A stretch of DNA of 64,000 bases from CAZKBP01 sp964551015. GTDB taxonomy: Bacteria > Bacteroidota > Bacteroidia > Cytophagales > Microscillaceae. The stretch's first letter is position 1, and each line of letters starts with the position of its first letter. The stretch is from assembly GCA_964551015.1 (NCBI GenBank), contig CAZKBP010000018.1, forward strand, positions 1 through 64,000, given 5' to 3'. The notes beneath the pieces are model-generated. The model was not told where the DNA came from. It made no database searches and saw only the letters and a program-made list of their open reading frames with translations. This document shows, piece by piece, positions 1-7,550 of this stretch. The position numbers and the translations under genes were made by a program.

Positions 1-20
1 CCCTAGGTCTGTGTTGGAAG

Positions 21-82
21 ACCCCAATTCTGTCTTTGCTACCCCCCAATTCTGTCTTTGCTACCCCCCAATTCTGTGTTCG
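21..82. repeat. Short tandem repeat, about 3 copies of a 22-nt unit
   Basis: Three head-to-tail copies of a unit starting ACCCCCCAATTC and continuing TGTCTTTGCT lie at about 21-40 (two C shorter), 41-62 and 63-82 (last copy diverged at its end). G-rich tracts follow directly to about 140. The stretch 1-513 holds no convincing gene: it contains this repeat, the G tracts and one inverted REP-like element. Confidence 0.8.
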
Positions 83-250
83 AGGTAGGGGGGGGGTACT
101 TCGGAGATAGGGGGAGGGTGCTAGCAAGGGGGGGATAAAGCGTTTTTAGCACTGAACTGCCTACGGCAAAAGATGGTTTAGTTATGGTCGGTTGGGGGGC
201 AGACAGTGTATACACATTTTGTCACCCTGCTAAGGGTCTTGTTTGAGGAA

Positions 251-322
251 CCGCCAGCTTGGCTAAGCATAGGCACTTGGGACTGCCGACAAGAGCACGC
301 GTTACAAACGCGCGCCAGCTTG
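251..322 (-). repeat. REP-like element, single inverted copy
   Basis: The core palindrome at 295-316 (arms AACGCG and CGCGTT around a 3-nt loop) and about 45 bases next to it match, in reverse orientation, the spacer-containing copies at 58290-58345, including the reverse complement of CTTGTCGGCAG and of GTGCCTATGCT. It is an isolated member of the family clustered at 2540-2725 and 57484-58706. Confidence 0.75.
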
Positions 323-513
323 GGGAAGTTCAGGAGAACTTCTGTCTGGATCGCACTTAGTTACGCTCCGCTAAACTAAGCACAACAGGGGGAGGATTGG
401 TTTCAGAAGAGCTTATTTCTCGCGGCACGAAGTCCCCACTTCGCTAAGACTTCGCGCAACTTTCTGTTTATTAGTTAGTTAACGAAGACTACCGACAACA
501 GGGGGCATAGCAA

Positions 514-789
514 CTACTCTTTTTTACCGCCCTCAAAGTGCCAGTGCTCAACAGACGCTGAGGTAAAGCGCTGGATAAATTTCGCTTCTCTCTGGTAATC
601 ATTTTTGGGTTTGAAATATCCTTCTGAGATGGCCCAATCGTATAAACCTATGTCTAATGGCAGTTTATTGAGAGAACCACTCAGTGAGTTTTGAGTTATC
701 CAATTTTCTGCCTTAACATATTCTGTAAATATACCTGATGGCATCCTTGAGTTATCTCCAACAAAAACGAAAATATAAGTATAGTTCAT
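514..789 (-). CDS. DUF7710-like protein, presumed immunity protein of orphan toxin module 2
   Basis: A small 91-residue soluble protein without signal peptide or membrane segment. The pattern FVGDN, then PSGIFT, then PLDIGLYDWA and GYFKPK resembles the family I know as DUF7710; that assignment is from memory. Its ATG overlaps the TGA of the upstream toxin-domain ORF (ATGA, 786-789), the usual arrangement of polymorphic toxin and immunity genes. From this position I infer that it neutralises the toxin encoded just upstream. No activity can be read from the sequence alone. Confidence 0.6.
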   Translation of the reverse strand: MNYTYIFVFVGDNSRMPSGIFTEYVKAENWITQNSLSGSLNKLPLDIGLYDWAISEGYFKPKNDYQREAKFIQRFTSASVEHWHFEGGKKE

Positions 790-1031
790 TGATCTATTAA
801 ATGTTCTGTGTACCGTTGATATTTTTTAATTTTATTGCCTGCTTTTCTGATTTTAGATTTATTCGCATCTATAACCTGTTGTTGAGCTCTACTCAATTCT
901 GCACTTCCTTTGATTGGCTTACCATTAGCACCTATTTTTGTATCAATACCTTTACCTTTGACATGCATATGAGCAGGAGAATGATCTCCTGATTTATAGT
1001 AGTGTTCTACGGTAACTCCGTTTTCATTCAC
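786..1031 (-). CDS. Orphan polymorphic-toxin C-terminal domain (module 2)
   Basis: An 81-residue basic domain with the pattern EHYYKSGDHSPAHMHVKG, then IGANGKPIKG, then a Lys-rich helical tail. I recall similar tails at the C-terminus of Rhs proteins, but I do not know the fold or target; His-rich HSPAHMHV could be catalytic. The nominal start is a GTG. The reading frame continues upstream without a break as far as a TAG at 1062-1064, and beyond that TAG as Rhs linker. It therefore looks like a displaced tip of an Rhs gene, not an independently evolved gene. The DUF7710-like gene overlaps its end. Confidence 0.6.
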   Translation of the reverse strand: MNENGVTVEHYYKSGDHSPAHMHVKGKGIDTKIGANGKPIKGSAELSRAQQQVIDANKSKIRKAGNKIKKYQRYTEHLIDQ

Positions 1032-1061
1032 AACAGTTTTATTTGGTAAAGTTGGCTCCGT

Positions 1062-1235
1062 CTATTTCCCAGACTTTGAAGTATTATTGCTAATCCCCAT
1101 CCTCAGCGATCCCGGCCTCAACCCTCTCAAACTGGCCTGCGCCACTGCTCGATTGAGGTGAGTATTTACAGCAGCATCATTGGGAATAAAAAAACCATTT
1201 ACTCCATCACCTAAGCTGATACTATACCGGAATTC
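1062..1235 (-). pseudogene. Rhs linker fragment cut off by an in-frame TAG
   Basis: The minus strand is open from 1235 to a TAG at 1062-1064 and encodes SLGDGVNGFFIPNDAAV followed by a segment ending SLRMG, the same linker as in the module at 2032-2508. After the TAG the same frame runs straight into the toxin domain. A TAA lies upstream at 1236-1238 and I see no start, so this is a broken piece of a larger Rhs gene. Whether the TAG is real or a sequencing error cannot be told from one sequence. Confidence 0.7.
1096..1219 (-). repeat. 124-bp direct repeat, copy A (Rhs linker)
   Basis: The 124 bases match 2363-2486 at a constant offset of 1267 bp with no difference that I can see. The repeat encodes the linker that precedes each toxin domain. 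Such shared linkers are the sites where Rhs C-termini are exchanged by homologous recombination. Confidence 0.9.
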
Positions 1236-1249
1236 TTACCGCTTTTCTT

Positions 1250-1303
1250 GCCCCCCCCTACCACAAGTGTTCGCTATCGCTCAACACTTGCGGTAGGGGG
1301 GGA
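1250..1303. repeat. Long inverted repeat with C/G-tract ends
   Basis: CCCCCCCTACC plus ACAAGTGTT pairs with AACACTTGCGG plus TAGGGGGGG, giving arms of about 20 nt with one mismatch around a loop of about 11 nt. It sits between the immunity gene of module 1 and the linker remnant of module 2. It could terminate module 1 transcripts, but there is no T-run, so it may instead be a mobile or recombination-related palindrome. The GGTAGGGGGG end also appears near 85. Confidence 0.75.
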
Positions 1304-1323
1304 AACTCTTGGAACAGACGGTA

Positions 1324-2019
1324 TCACTTGAAATAATCAGAAGTACTTTCAGGAATATATCTTTCTCTTTCTTGGCGTAAGTCATCGACCTCACTTTTAA
1401 ATATCTTCTTTGGCCCGTTAAATTTGTAAAAAAAGCAATCGTTATTACCTTCCCAAGATGCTGATTCTAAGTAGAAAACCATATGAGTATCATGAAAGCA
1501 TAATCTCCGGGCAATTTCTTTTTTATTCTTATCGAATAGAACTTCGTATATTTTGAAATCACTTGTATCATATATATGGTGCAAACCAAAAAACAACTCT
1601 CTATTGGGAGAACGAAAAAGTTTGTCTTTGAAATACCATTCGTTATTCAAGTTTTCAGCAAGACATTTAGTATAAGCATCTTTAAAAGGTTTTCGGTTCC
1701 ATCCATATTCATCACATAGACAGAGTAATGGATAAGTTATTTTTTTTAACATACTTTTTTTCATAGAATATTTACTTCTTTCTTCTCTCAAGAATTCATT
1801 CTCTTGCCAGAAATAGTAGTAATCAACAAAATTAGCGTCTATCTTTTTGCTTTTGTGTTTTGAGGCTTTATCTGTAAAAAAAATGTTTATATAATTGAAA
1901 CTTGTTATTTCAACCTTTCCAAGGTTTCGTCGATAATGAGTCAAGACACAATGAGCAGATGGAGCTTTAATCCCTTCACTTTCTGGGTCTACATAAATGC
2001 GTATGTCCTTTAAAATCAT
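1324..2019 (-). CDS. Presumed immunity protein of orphan toxin module 1
   Basis: A 231-residue protein rich in Lys, Phe and Tyr, with no signal peptide, no membrane segment and no family that I recognise. It starts 12 nt after the stop of the URI-like toxin tip and lies on the same strand. Its AT-rich coding sequence differs from the housekeeping genes nearby. Position, size and base composition fit an immunity gene carried with its toxin, which is an inference. Start: ATG at 2019; no alternative is clearly better. Confidence 0.55.
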   Translation of the reverse strand: MILKDIRIYVDPESEGIKAPSAHCVLTHYRRNLGKVEITSFNYINIFFTDKASKHKSKKIDANFVDYYYFWQENEFLREERSKYSMKKSMLKKITYPLLCLCDEYGWNRKPFKDAYTKCLAENLNNEWYFKDKLFRSPNRELFFGLHHIYDTSDFKIYEVLFDKNKKEIARRLCFHDTHMVFYLESASWEGNNDCFFYKFNGPKKIFKSEVDDLRQERERYIPESTSDYFK

Positions 2020-2031
2020 ATTGATAGTGAG

Positions 2032-2508
2032 TTAAATGTCAGGGCTGGGACGCAGTTGTCGAGGGGGACGTTCTCCTTGAATACCATTTCTTCTAAATTT
2101 TGAATTAGAATAGCTATTTACTTTTCCTTGTTCCCAATTCAATCCTTTTCGTCTATTCCTCATATTCTTTTTTATCACACGTCCCTCTACATTACTACTG
2201 TTTCCATATTTTTGACGAATCTTCTGTTGTACTCTTGGGGATGTTCCGTCTTTGTTTAATTTTTGTCCGCTTATTCCATATTCCTGAACCTCTCCTGTAG
2301 TTTTATCCTTAATTACATAACCGTGCTGAGGTTTGGCACTCTTCTTTGAGTTGCCATGTATTCCCATCCTCAGCGATCCCGGCCTCAACCCTCTCAAACT
2401 GGCCTGCGCCACTGCTCGATTGAGGTGAGTATTTACAGCAGCATCATTGGGAATAAAAAAACCATTTACTCCATCACCTAAGCTGACCAGATTACCTGCT
2501 TTATCCAA
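2032..2508 (-). CDS. Orphan Rhs C-terminal tip with URI/GIY-YIG-like nuclease toxin domain (module 1)
   Basis: The 158-residue ORF has the shared Rhs linker (about residues 1-48, DKAGNLVSLGDG to SLRMG) and then a toxin domain of about 110 residues. The domain motif GYVIKDKTTGEVQEYGISG, with a later RKGLNWEQGKVN helix, resembles the URI-fold (GIY-YIG superfamily) toxins of polymorphic toxin systems. These are nucleases in known members; cleavage here is inferred. The nominal start is TTG at 2508. The frame stays open upstream to 2538 (encoding FEGLDGTDYG) and ends at a TAG inside the REP-like repeat junction, so the ORF is a truncated 3' end of an rhs gene. An immunity candidate follows after 12 nt. 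Confidence 0.7.
   Translation of the reverse strand: MDKAGNLVSLGDGVNGFFIPNDAAVNTHLNRAVAQASLRGLRPGSLRMGIHGNSKKSAKPQHGYVIKDKTTGEVQEYGISGQKLNKDGTSPRVQQKIRQKYGNSSNVEGRVIKKNMRNRRKGLNWEQGKVNSYSNSKFRRNGIQGERPPRQLRPSPDI
2363..2486 (-). repeat. 124-bp direct repeat, copy B (Rhs linker)
   Basis: Second copy of the linker repeat at 1096-1219. It is in frame with the URI-like toxin domain. Just upstream, at about 2539, the Rhs reading frame meets the REP-like cluster. Confidence 0.9.
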
Positions 2509-2539
2509 GCCATAATCGGTACCATCAAGACCCTCAAAC

Positions 2540-2725
2540 TAGCGCGCGTTTGTAACGCGTGCCAGCTTGGGGGCGCGTTTGTAACGCGTGTCACTTAGGC
2601 TCGGTCTTAGCCAAACTTCCGGCTCTGCCATCGCTTTTTGCCGCTCCCGCGCCCATGTTCATTGCAAATGAACCGAAGAAAAGGCACGCGTTACAAACGC
2701 GCGCCAGTTTGGGGAGCAGCTCCTT
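2540..2725. repeat. REP-like/BIME-like cluster, copy 1
   Basis: Two forward palindromes (2542-2563 and about 2573-2591) and one inverted palindrome (2683-2705) enclose a conserved spacer containing TTAGCCAAACTTCCGG and CAAATGAACC. Each core can fold as GGCGCGCGTT - TGT - AACGCGTGCC, a 10-bp stem with one G-U pair. The same arrangement recurs at 57531-57698 and 58347-58706. The cluster lies between the broken Rhs tip and the 3' end of xylA, ending about 10 nt from the xylA stop. Confidence 0.85.
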
Positions 2726-2733
2726 CCAAACCC

Positions 2734-4062
2734 TTAAATATATTGATTAATTAAGTTCTCGAGATATTCCTGCTTACCGCTTCTTTGTTCAGGTTCGCCA
2801 CTCTCGATGGCTAGTTTTTGTAAATCTTCTAGACTTAGTTCGCCTTTTGCAAAAGATTTACCCGCACCTGCATCAAAAGAGGCATAACGCTCTGCCCGAA
2901 ATTGACGATAATTGGATTTTTCGAGCAGCTTACTCGCAATCAGCAAAGCCCGAGCAAAGGCATCCATTCCCCCGATGTGCCCTAAGAAAATATCCTCCAA
3001 GTCAGTGGAATTACGACGGGTCTTGGCATCAAAGTTAACCCCTCCCCTGCCGAGTCCGCCCGCTTCTAAGATCACCAGCATGGCTTCGGTTAGTTCAAAT
3101 AAATCAACGGGAAATTGATCCGTATCCCAGCCATTTTGGTAATCTCCACGGTTGGCATCGATACTGCCGAGCAGGTTGGCATCAGCGGCTACTTGCAATT
3201 CGTGCTGGAAGGTATGGCTCGCCAGCGTGGCGTGATTTACTTCAATATTCAATTTGAAATCTTCCATTAAATCAAACTCTCGCAAGAAGCTGATGACCGT
3301 GGCCGCATCAAAGTCATACTGATGTTTGGAAGGTTCCATCGGCTTAGGCTCAATCAGAAATGTGCCAGTAAAGCCTTGTTGACGGCCATAATCACGAGCC
3401 AAGTGTAGAAAGGTGGCAAGATGCTCGCGCTCTCGTTGCATTTGGGTATTGAGCAACGATAAATATCCTTCTCGCCCGCCCCAGAATACATAATTTTCTC
3501 CTCCTAAGGCAATGGTTGCGTCTAAGGCATTTTTTACTTGGCTGGCGGCATAGGTCAATACTTGGAAATCAGGATTGGTGGCTGCCCCGTTCATAAAGCG
3601 AGGATGGGCAAACAAATTGGCCGTTCCCCAGAGCAGTTTGATGCCAGAGGCTTGCTGTTTTTGCTGTGCGTACTCGACCATGGTGTGAAGCCGCTGGGTA
3701 GATTCCTGAATAGAATCGCCTTCATCTACCAGATCATAATCGTGGAAGCAATAATAGGGAACGCCTAGCTTGCTGATAAACTCAAAGGCTGCATCCATTT
3801 TGTCCTTGGCTCGCTGCATGGGGTCGGTACTTTGCAACCAGGGGAAGTTTTTGGTGGGAAGGCCAAAGGGGTCTCCGCCCGTTCCGCCGAAGGTATGCCA
3901 ATAGGCCACGGCAAAGCGTAGATGATCCTGCATGGATTTGCCATTTACGATCTGATTGGCCTCATAATATTTGTAGGCAAGGGGATTATCTGATTCCTTG
4001 CCCTCGAAGGGAATCGCGTCGATTCCCTGAAAAAACGCTTGATCTCCAGTTACTACAGCCAT
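2734..4062 (-). CDS. xylA: Xylose isomerase
   Basis: Interconverts D-xylose and D-xylulose in the cytoplasm, using two divalent metal ions. At 442 residues it has the length of the longer (class II) xylose isomerases. Landmarks are WHTFGGTGGDPFG near residue 52, FHDYD near 105 with the catalytic His, WGGREGY near 193, IEPKPMEP with metal ligand Glu238, EVNHATLASHTFQHE, DANRGD and NFDAKTRRNS. It lies 52 nt after xylB on the same strand, so the two form a xylBA operon. No xylose transporter or XylR is nearby. The REP-like cluster begins right after its stop codon. Confidence 0.97.
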   Translation of the reverse strand: MAVVTGDQAFFQGIDAIPFEGKESDNPLAYKYYEANQIVNGKSMQDHLRFAVAYWHTFGGTGGDPFGLPTKNFPWLQSTDPMQRAKDKMDAAFEFISKLGVPYYCFHDYDLVDEGDSIQESTQRLHTMVEYAQQKQQASGIKLLWGTANLFAHPRFMNGAATNPDFQVLTYAASQVKNALDATIALGGENYVFWGGREGYLSLLNTQMQREREHLATFLHLARDYGRQQGFTGTFLIEPKPMEPSKHQYDFDAATVISFLREFDLMEDFKLNIEVNHATLASHTFQHELQVAADANLLGSIDANRGDYQNGWDTDQFPVDLFELTEAMLVILEAGGLGRGGVNFDAKTRRNSTDLEDIFLGHIGGMDAFARALLIASKLLEKSNYRQFRAERYASFDAGAGKSFAKGELSLEDLQKLAIESGEPEQRSGKQEYLENLINQYI

Positions 4063-4114
4063 AATATTTTTTTGATTTGAGAATTGAATTGAATTGATTC
4101 GTTATGTGATTGAT

Positions 4115-5614
4115 TTAAGCCTGGGGCACCATTTGGTTCAAGGTCGCCTCCCAATGGCGGTAAGCAGTTTGGTATTGTGCCTGTTTATCCGGCGCTGGTT
4201 CAAAAGCTTGCAAGCACCTGAGGCTCAGAAAGGCTTCTGATTCAGTTTGGTAATAACCATAGCCTAGCCCTGCTCCTCGGGCGGCTCCTTGCGCGCCATC
4301 CGTGTTATACAGTTCCAAGCGTGCATTCGTGATATTGACAAAGGCTTCACAAAACAAAGGACTTAGGAACATATTGGCCTGTCCGGCTCGGATTACCTGG
4401 GTCTGCAAGCCCATTTCCTCAAAAATTTTCAAGCCATATCCCAAAGAAAATACAATTCCTTCTTGAACGGCTCGGATCAAGTGAGCCTGCGTATGGCGAT
4501 TCAAATCTAAATGGTGAAAAGATGCGCCTAGGTTTTGATTTTGAAGCACCCTTTCGGCACCATTGCCAAAGGGCAACACGGATAGTCCTTCCGAACCAAT
4601 GGGCACGCCCGCGGCCAATTCGTTTAGTTCCGTATATGAAAATGAATGGCCTTTCACTTGCCAAGTTTTTTGTAGCCAATGGTTCATGATTCCTGTGCCA
4701 TTTACACAGAGCAGCACGCCGTATCGTGCGTCCGATACCTGGTGATTGACGTGGACAAAGGTGTTGACCCTTGATTGTGGGTCGGCAGTGGGTTGCTCCA
4801 CGATCCCGTAGATCACGCCCGAGGTTCCGGCGGTGGTAGCGGTTTCGCCCGGGTGAAGCACCTTCAGGGAAAAGGCATTGTTGGGCTGATCGCCCGCTCG
4901 GTAGCTGATTACAACGTCGGGGTTCAACCCTAGTTGCTGGGCTATTTCGGGTTTGATTTTACCCTGATTAGCAAAAACGGGAACTACATCCGCCATCAGG
5001 GAAGGATCAAAGCCATAATATTCCAGTAGCTTTTTGGGTAGAGAATGCTCGAGATAATCCCACAGTGTACCTTCGGAAAGCCCCGTAAGGGTGGTATTGA
5101 TTTCGCCCGTGAGGCGCATGGCTAGGTAGTCGCCCGGGAGCATGATTTTATGGATTTTTTCGTAGAGAGCGGGTTCGTTTTCTTGCACCCATTTGAGCTT
5201 GGAGGCGGTAAAGTTGCCGGGGGAATTGAGGAGATGATTCAAACAATATTCTTCACCCAGATGCTGGAAGGCTTGCTCGCCAATAGCTACGGCACGGCTG
5301 TCGCACCAAATGAGAGAGGCGCGCAGTACTTGTTGATTGTTGTCTACCGCTACGAGTCCGTGCATTTGGTAGGCGATTCCGATGGCTCTGATTTCCTGAG
5401 AATTTATATCTGCTTTTTGGAGAAGTGCGTGAGTAGCTACCTTTAGATTTTCCCACCATATCTCGGGGTCTTGTTCGGCCCAGCCCGGTTGAGGGCTGCT
5501 TATTTTCATTTCCACTTCGGGGGCATTTGCCGAAGCTACCAGATTTCCCGTTTCGGCTTCTAAAAGGGAGGCTTTGAGAGAAGAGCTTCCTAAATCATAT
5601 CCTAGAAAATACAT
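4115..5614 (-). CDS. xylB: Xylulokinase (FGGY family)
   Basis: Phosphorylates D-xylulose to xylulose 5-phosphate, which enters the pentose phosphate pathway. The N-terminal ATPase lobe starts YFLGYDLGSSSLKASL; MHGLV and WCDSRA follow; the C-terminal lobe has AGTSGVIYG and GAQGAARGAG. About 499 residues is normal for the family. An upstream ATG at 5653 would add 13 unlikely residues, so I prefer the ATG at 5614, where homologues begin. It is the promoter-proximal gene of xylB-xylA; the gap behind the NFACT gene is large enough for its own promoter. Confidence 0.95.
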   Translation of the reverse strand: MYFLGYDLGSSSLKASLLEAETGNLVASANAPEVEMKISSPQPGWAEQDPEIWWENLKVATHALLQKADINSQEIRAIGIAYQMHGLVAVDNNQQVLRASLIWCDSRAVAIGEQAFQHLGEEYCLNHLLNSPGNFTASKLKWVQENEPALYEKIHKIMLPGDYLAMRLTGEINTTLTGLSEGTLWDYLEHSLPKKLLEYYGFDPSLMADVVPVFANQGKIKPEIAQQLGLNPDVVISYRAGDQPNNAFSLKVLHPGETATTAGTSGVIYGIVEQPTADPQSRVNTFVHVNHQVSDARYGVLLCVNGTGIMNHWLQKTWQVKGHSFSYTELNELAAGVPIGSEGLSVLPFGNGAERVLQNQNLGASFHHLDLNRHTQAHLIRAVQEGIVFSLGYGLKIFEEMGLQTQVIRAGQANMFLSPLFCEAFVNITNARLELYNTDGAQGAARGAGLGYGYYQTESEAFLSLRCLQAFEPAPDKQAQYQTAYRHWEATLNQMVPQA

Positions 5615-5788
5615 ACTTGGTGGTGGCTTAAGTTCTTGCTCATACTGGGGCATTCAAATATCTTCCCAGTAATGGCTCTGACTATACAATTCCAGCATCT
5701 TGTCTTTCTTAAAGATAAGCATTATTTTCAAGGATACACGTTTTGAGTCCTCCTCCGAATTCGCGTGAAGCAAAGAACCCACCACGAA

Positions 5789-7423
5789 TTAAAATCGCTC
5801 GGGAATCACCATAATGACTTCTTCTTTGTCCACGATCACCTGACCGGGGGCGAGGTCTTTGGTTTTGCGCACGAACTTGCGAGGCGTTACGATCACGGGA
5901 CAAAGGCTTTCGGAGCTACGCTTGGAGTAGTAGGCAGCCAAAGAGGCCGCTTTCTCGATCACATCTGAGGGGAAAGGCTTTCCCGCTTGGTACTTGATCA
6001 GTACGTGGGAGCCACTTACATCTTTGGCGTGTAGCCAGAGGTCTTCTTTGTAAGCATATTGTTGGGTGAGGAGATCATTGTTTTTGGCATTCTTTCCTAT
6101 CCAAATATCAAAGCCGTGGTAGGTAAATTTTTTGAAAAGATGCTGTTCGGTGCTTTCTCGCCTTTGGTTGCGGAGGATACGCTGGTTTTTCAAATATTTT
6201 CGCAAAGATTTTACCTCTCCAAACGAGGCGATGGCTTGCACGTGTTGTTGGATTTCCTCCAGTTCCTTTTCTTTTCGCTCGATGTTTTTTTTCAAAGAGT
6301 TAATCTCAATCTTTTCATTTTTGGCCTTTCTGTAATAAACCTCTGCGTTTTTTTGAGGAGATAGCTCGGGTTTGAGCTTGATTTTGCGTTCTTCGTTGTG
6401 ATAGAAGTCAAATAGCTGCACTGACTTGACTCCCTCAGGAACCTGATGCAAATTGGCCATCAGGATGTTAGCGGTTTCCTCGTGAGGGGAGCTTTCTTCC
6501 ATTTGGATCAGTCGCTCCAGATTCTTCTCGATGTAGCTATTGGCTTGCTTTTCTTTCCTTTGGAGGATGCGGAGGGCTTCTTGTTTTTCTTTTTCTAGCA
6601 GGCTAATCCGGACGTAATTGAAATAAAACTCATTGACGGCCTCAATCGGATCGTGGTAAATCTCCGTGGTCGCTTCCTCGTAGCCTAGTGCCTGCGGAGG
6701 AATCACCCAAAGCTGTGGCTTGGTATCGGTTTCGGTGAGGTAATAAGGAGGGTTTTCTAAGTGTTCCAAGCTTTTTGTCAAAATTTCCCATTGCTTCTCA
6801 GCGTCTTGCTGATCTATCTGCTCTGCTTTCAGGTATTGCTTCATTTCACGCCCAAAGGTTGGGAAAAGTGCCTGCCAACGCGCGTCAGCTTGCAAAAAAG
6901 CTTCATAGGATTGCTCAATCGGACGATCCAAGGCCGATAAGGTGAGGCTTTGGTCTTTTTCCATTTTTTTGTGAAAGCCGTTCACAAACTGATTTCCTTG
7001 CAACAAAACCAGATTCGAGCGTCTCCCGTGCATTTTGAAAAGTAAAAAATAATCCTGCTCAAAAGCCAGCGCGAAACTACGCTCGTTCTGAAATTGGATC
7101 ACTTTCTCAACTTTCAAATCCATCAATTCTGGAAATAAATCCACGCTATTTTTCTTGGCTCGAAAAAATTGCTCGGGAAAAACCAAACAAGCAAAATCCG
7201 AGCGCAGGACTGCCTTCACATAAAAATCTGCTGCTTGGTGGCAAAAGCCCAAGACTAGTTCATCTTTGTCTTGACTAAAACAAGTAGCCAAAAACATGGT
7301 CTCTTGTGCATCTGAAGCGGGTAATTGCGCTACTATTTCTCGAAAACCCAATTGCCAAGCTACGCCTAGCTTTTGGGCAATGGCTCGTGAGAGAGGTTTG
7401 AGGAAATAGTAATTATTCTGCAT
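5789..7423 (-). CDS. NFACT family ribosome quality control protein (RqcH-like)
   Basis: In other bacteria RqcH binds 50S subunits blocked by peptidyl-tRNA and adds C-terminal alanine tails that mark the peptide for degradation. The 544-residue protein shows an NFACT-N domain (about 1-200, with MHGRRSNLVL), a central region with long charged coiled coil (about 280-430, EKEKQEALRILQRKEKQ and KKNIERKEKELEEIQ), and the NFACT-R/DUF814 domain at the end (DLWLHAKDVSGSHVLIK near 460). The Asp-Arg pair needed for tailing in Bacillus RqcH appears here as Glu-Lys (VEKVI near residue 105), by eye alignment only. It is divergent from the hydrolase at 7551. Confidence 0.85.
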   Translation of the reverse strand: MQNNYYFLKPLSRAIAQKLGVAWQLGFREIVAQLPASDAQETMFLATCFSQDKDELVLGFCHQAADFYVKAVLRSDFACLVFPEQFFRAKKNSVDLFPELMDLKVEKVIQFQNERSFALAFEQDYFLLFKMHGRRSNLVLLQGNQFVNGFHKKMEKDQSLTLSALDRPIEQSYEAFLQADARWQALFPTFGREMKQYLKAEQIDQQDAEKQWEILTKSLEHLENPPYYLTETDTKPQLWVIPPQALGYEEATTEIYHDPIEAVNEFYFNYVRISLLEKEKQEALRILQRKEKQANSYIEKNLERLIQMEESSPHEETANILMANLHQVPEGVKSVQLFDFYHNEERKIKLKPELSPQKNAEVYYRKAKNEKIEINSLKKNIERKEKELEEIQQHVQAIASFGEVKSLRKYLKNQRILRNQRRESTEQHLFKKFTYHGFDIWIGKNAKNNDLLTQQYAYKEDLWLHAKDVSGSHVLIKYQAGKPFPSDVIEKAASLAAYYSKRSSESLCPVIVTPRKFVRKTKDLAPGQVIVDKEEVIMVIPERF

Positions 7424-7550
7424 AGCAGCGGTAGATTTGGATAGAGAAAAGCGACTGAAATCCTTTTTTGTTTAGTCCTTTTTTAGCTTTTTTGTAAAAA
7501 AATTTACTGCAAATACTTCTTAACCATCGACAAAGAACCAAAAAGTTTCC

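Noticed and set aside
2540..2725. Insertion sequence or transposon
   Set aside because: No transposase gene or terminal target duplications are visible; the structure fits REP/BIME-like repeats better.
2559..2750. 63-residue ORF in the repeat next to xylA
   Set aside because: It lies wholly in the REP-like block and its similar copies occur in other blocks; no start signal or family is visible. Kept only as a low-interest finding.
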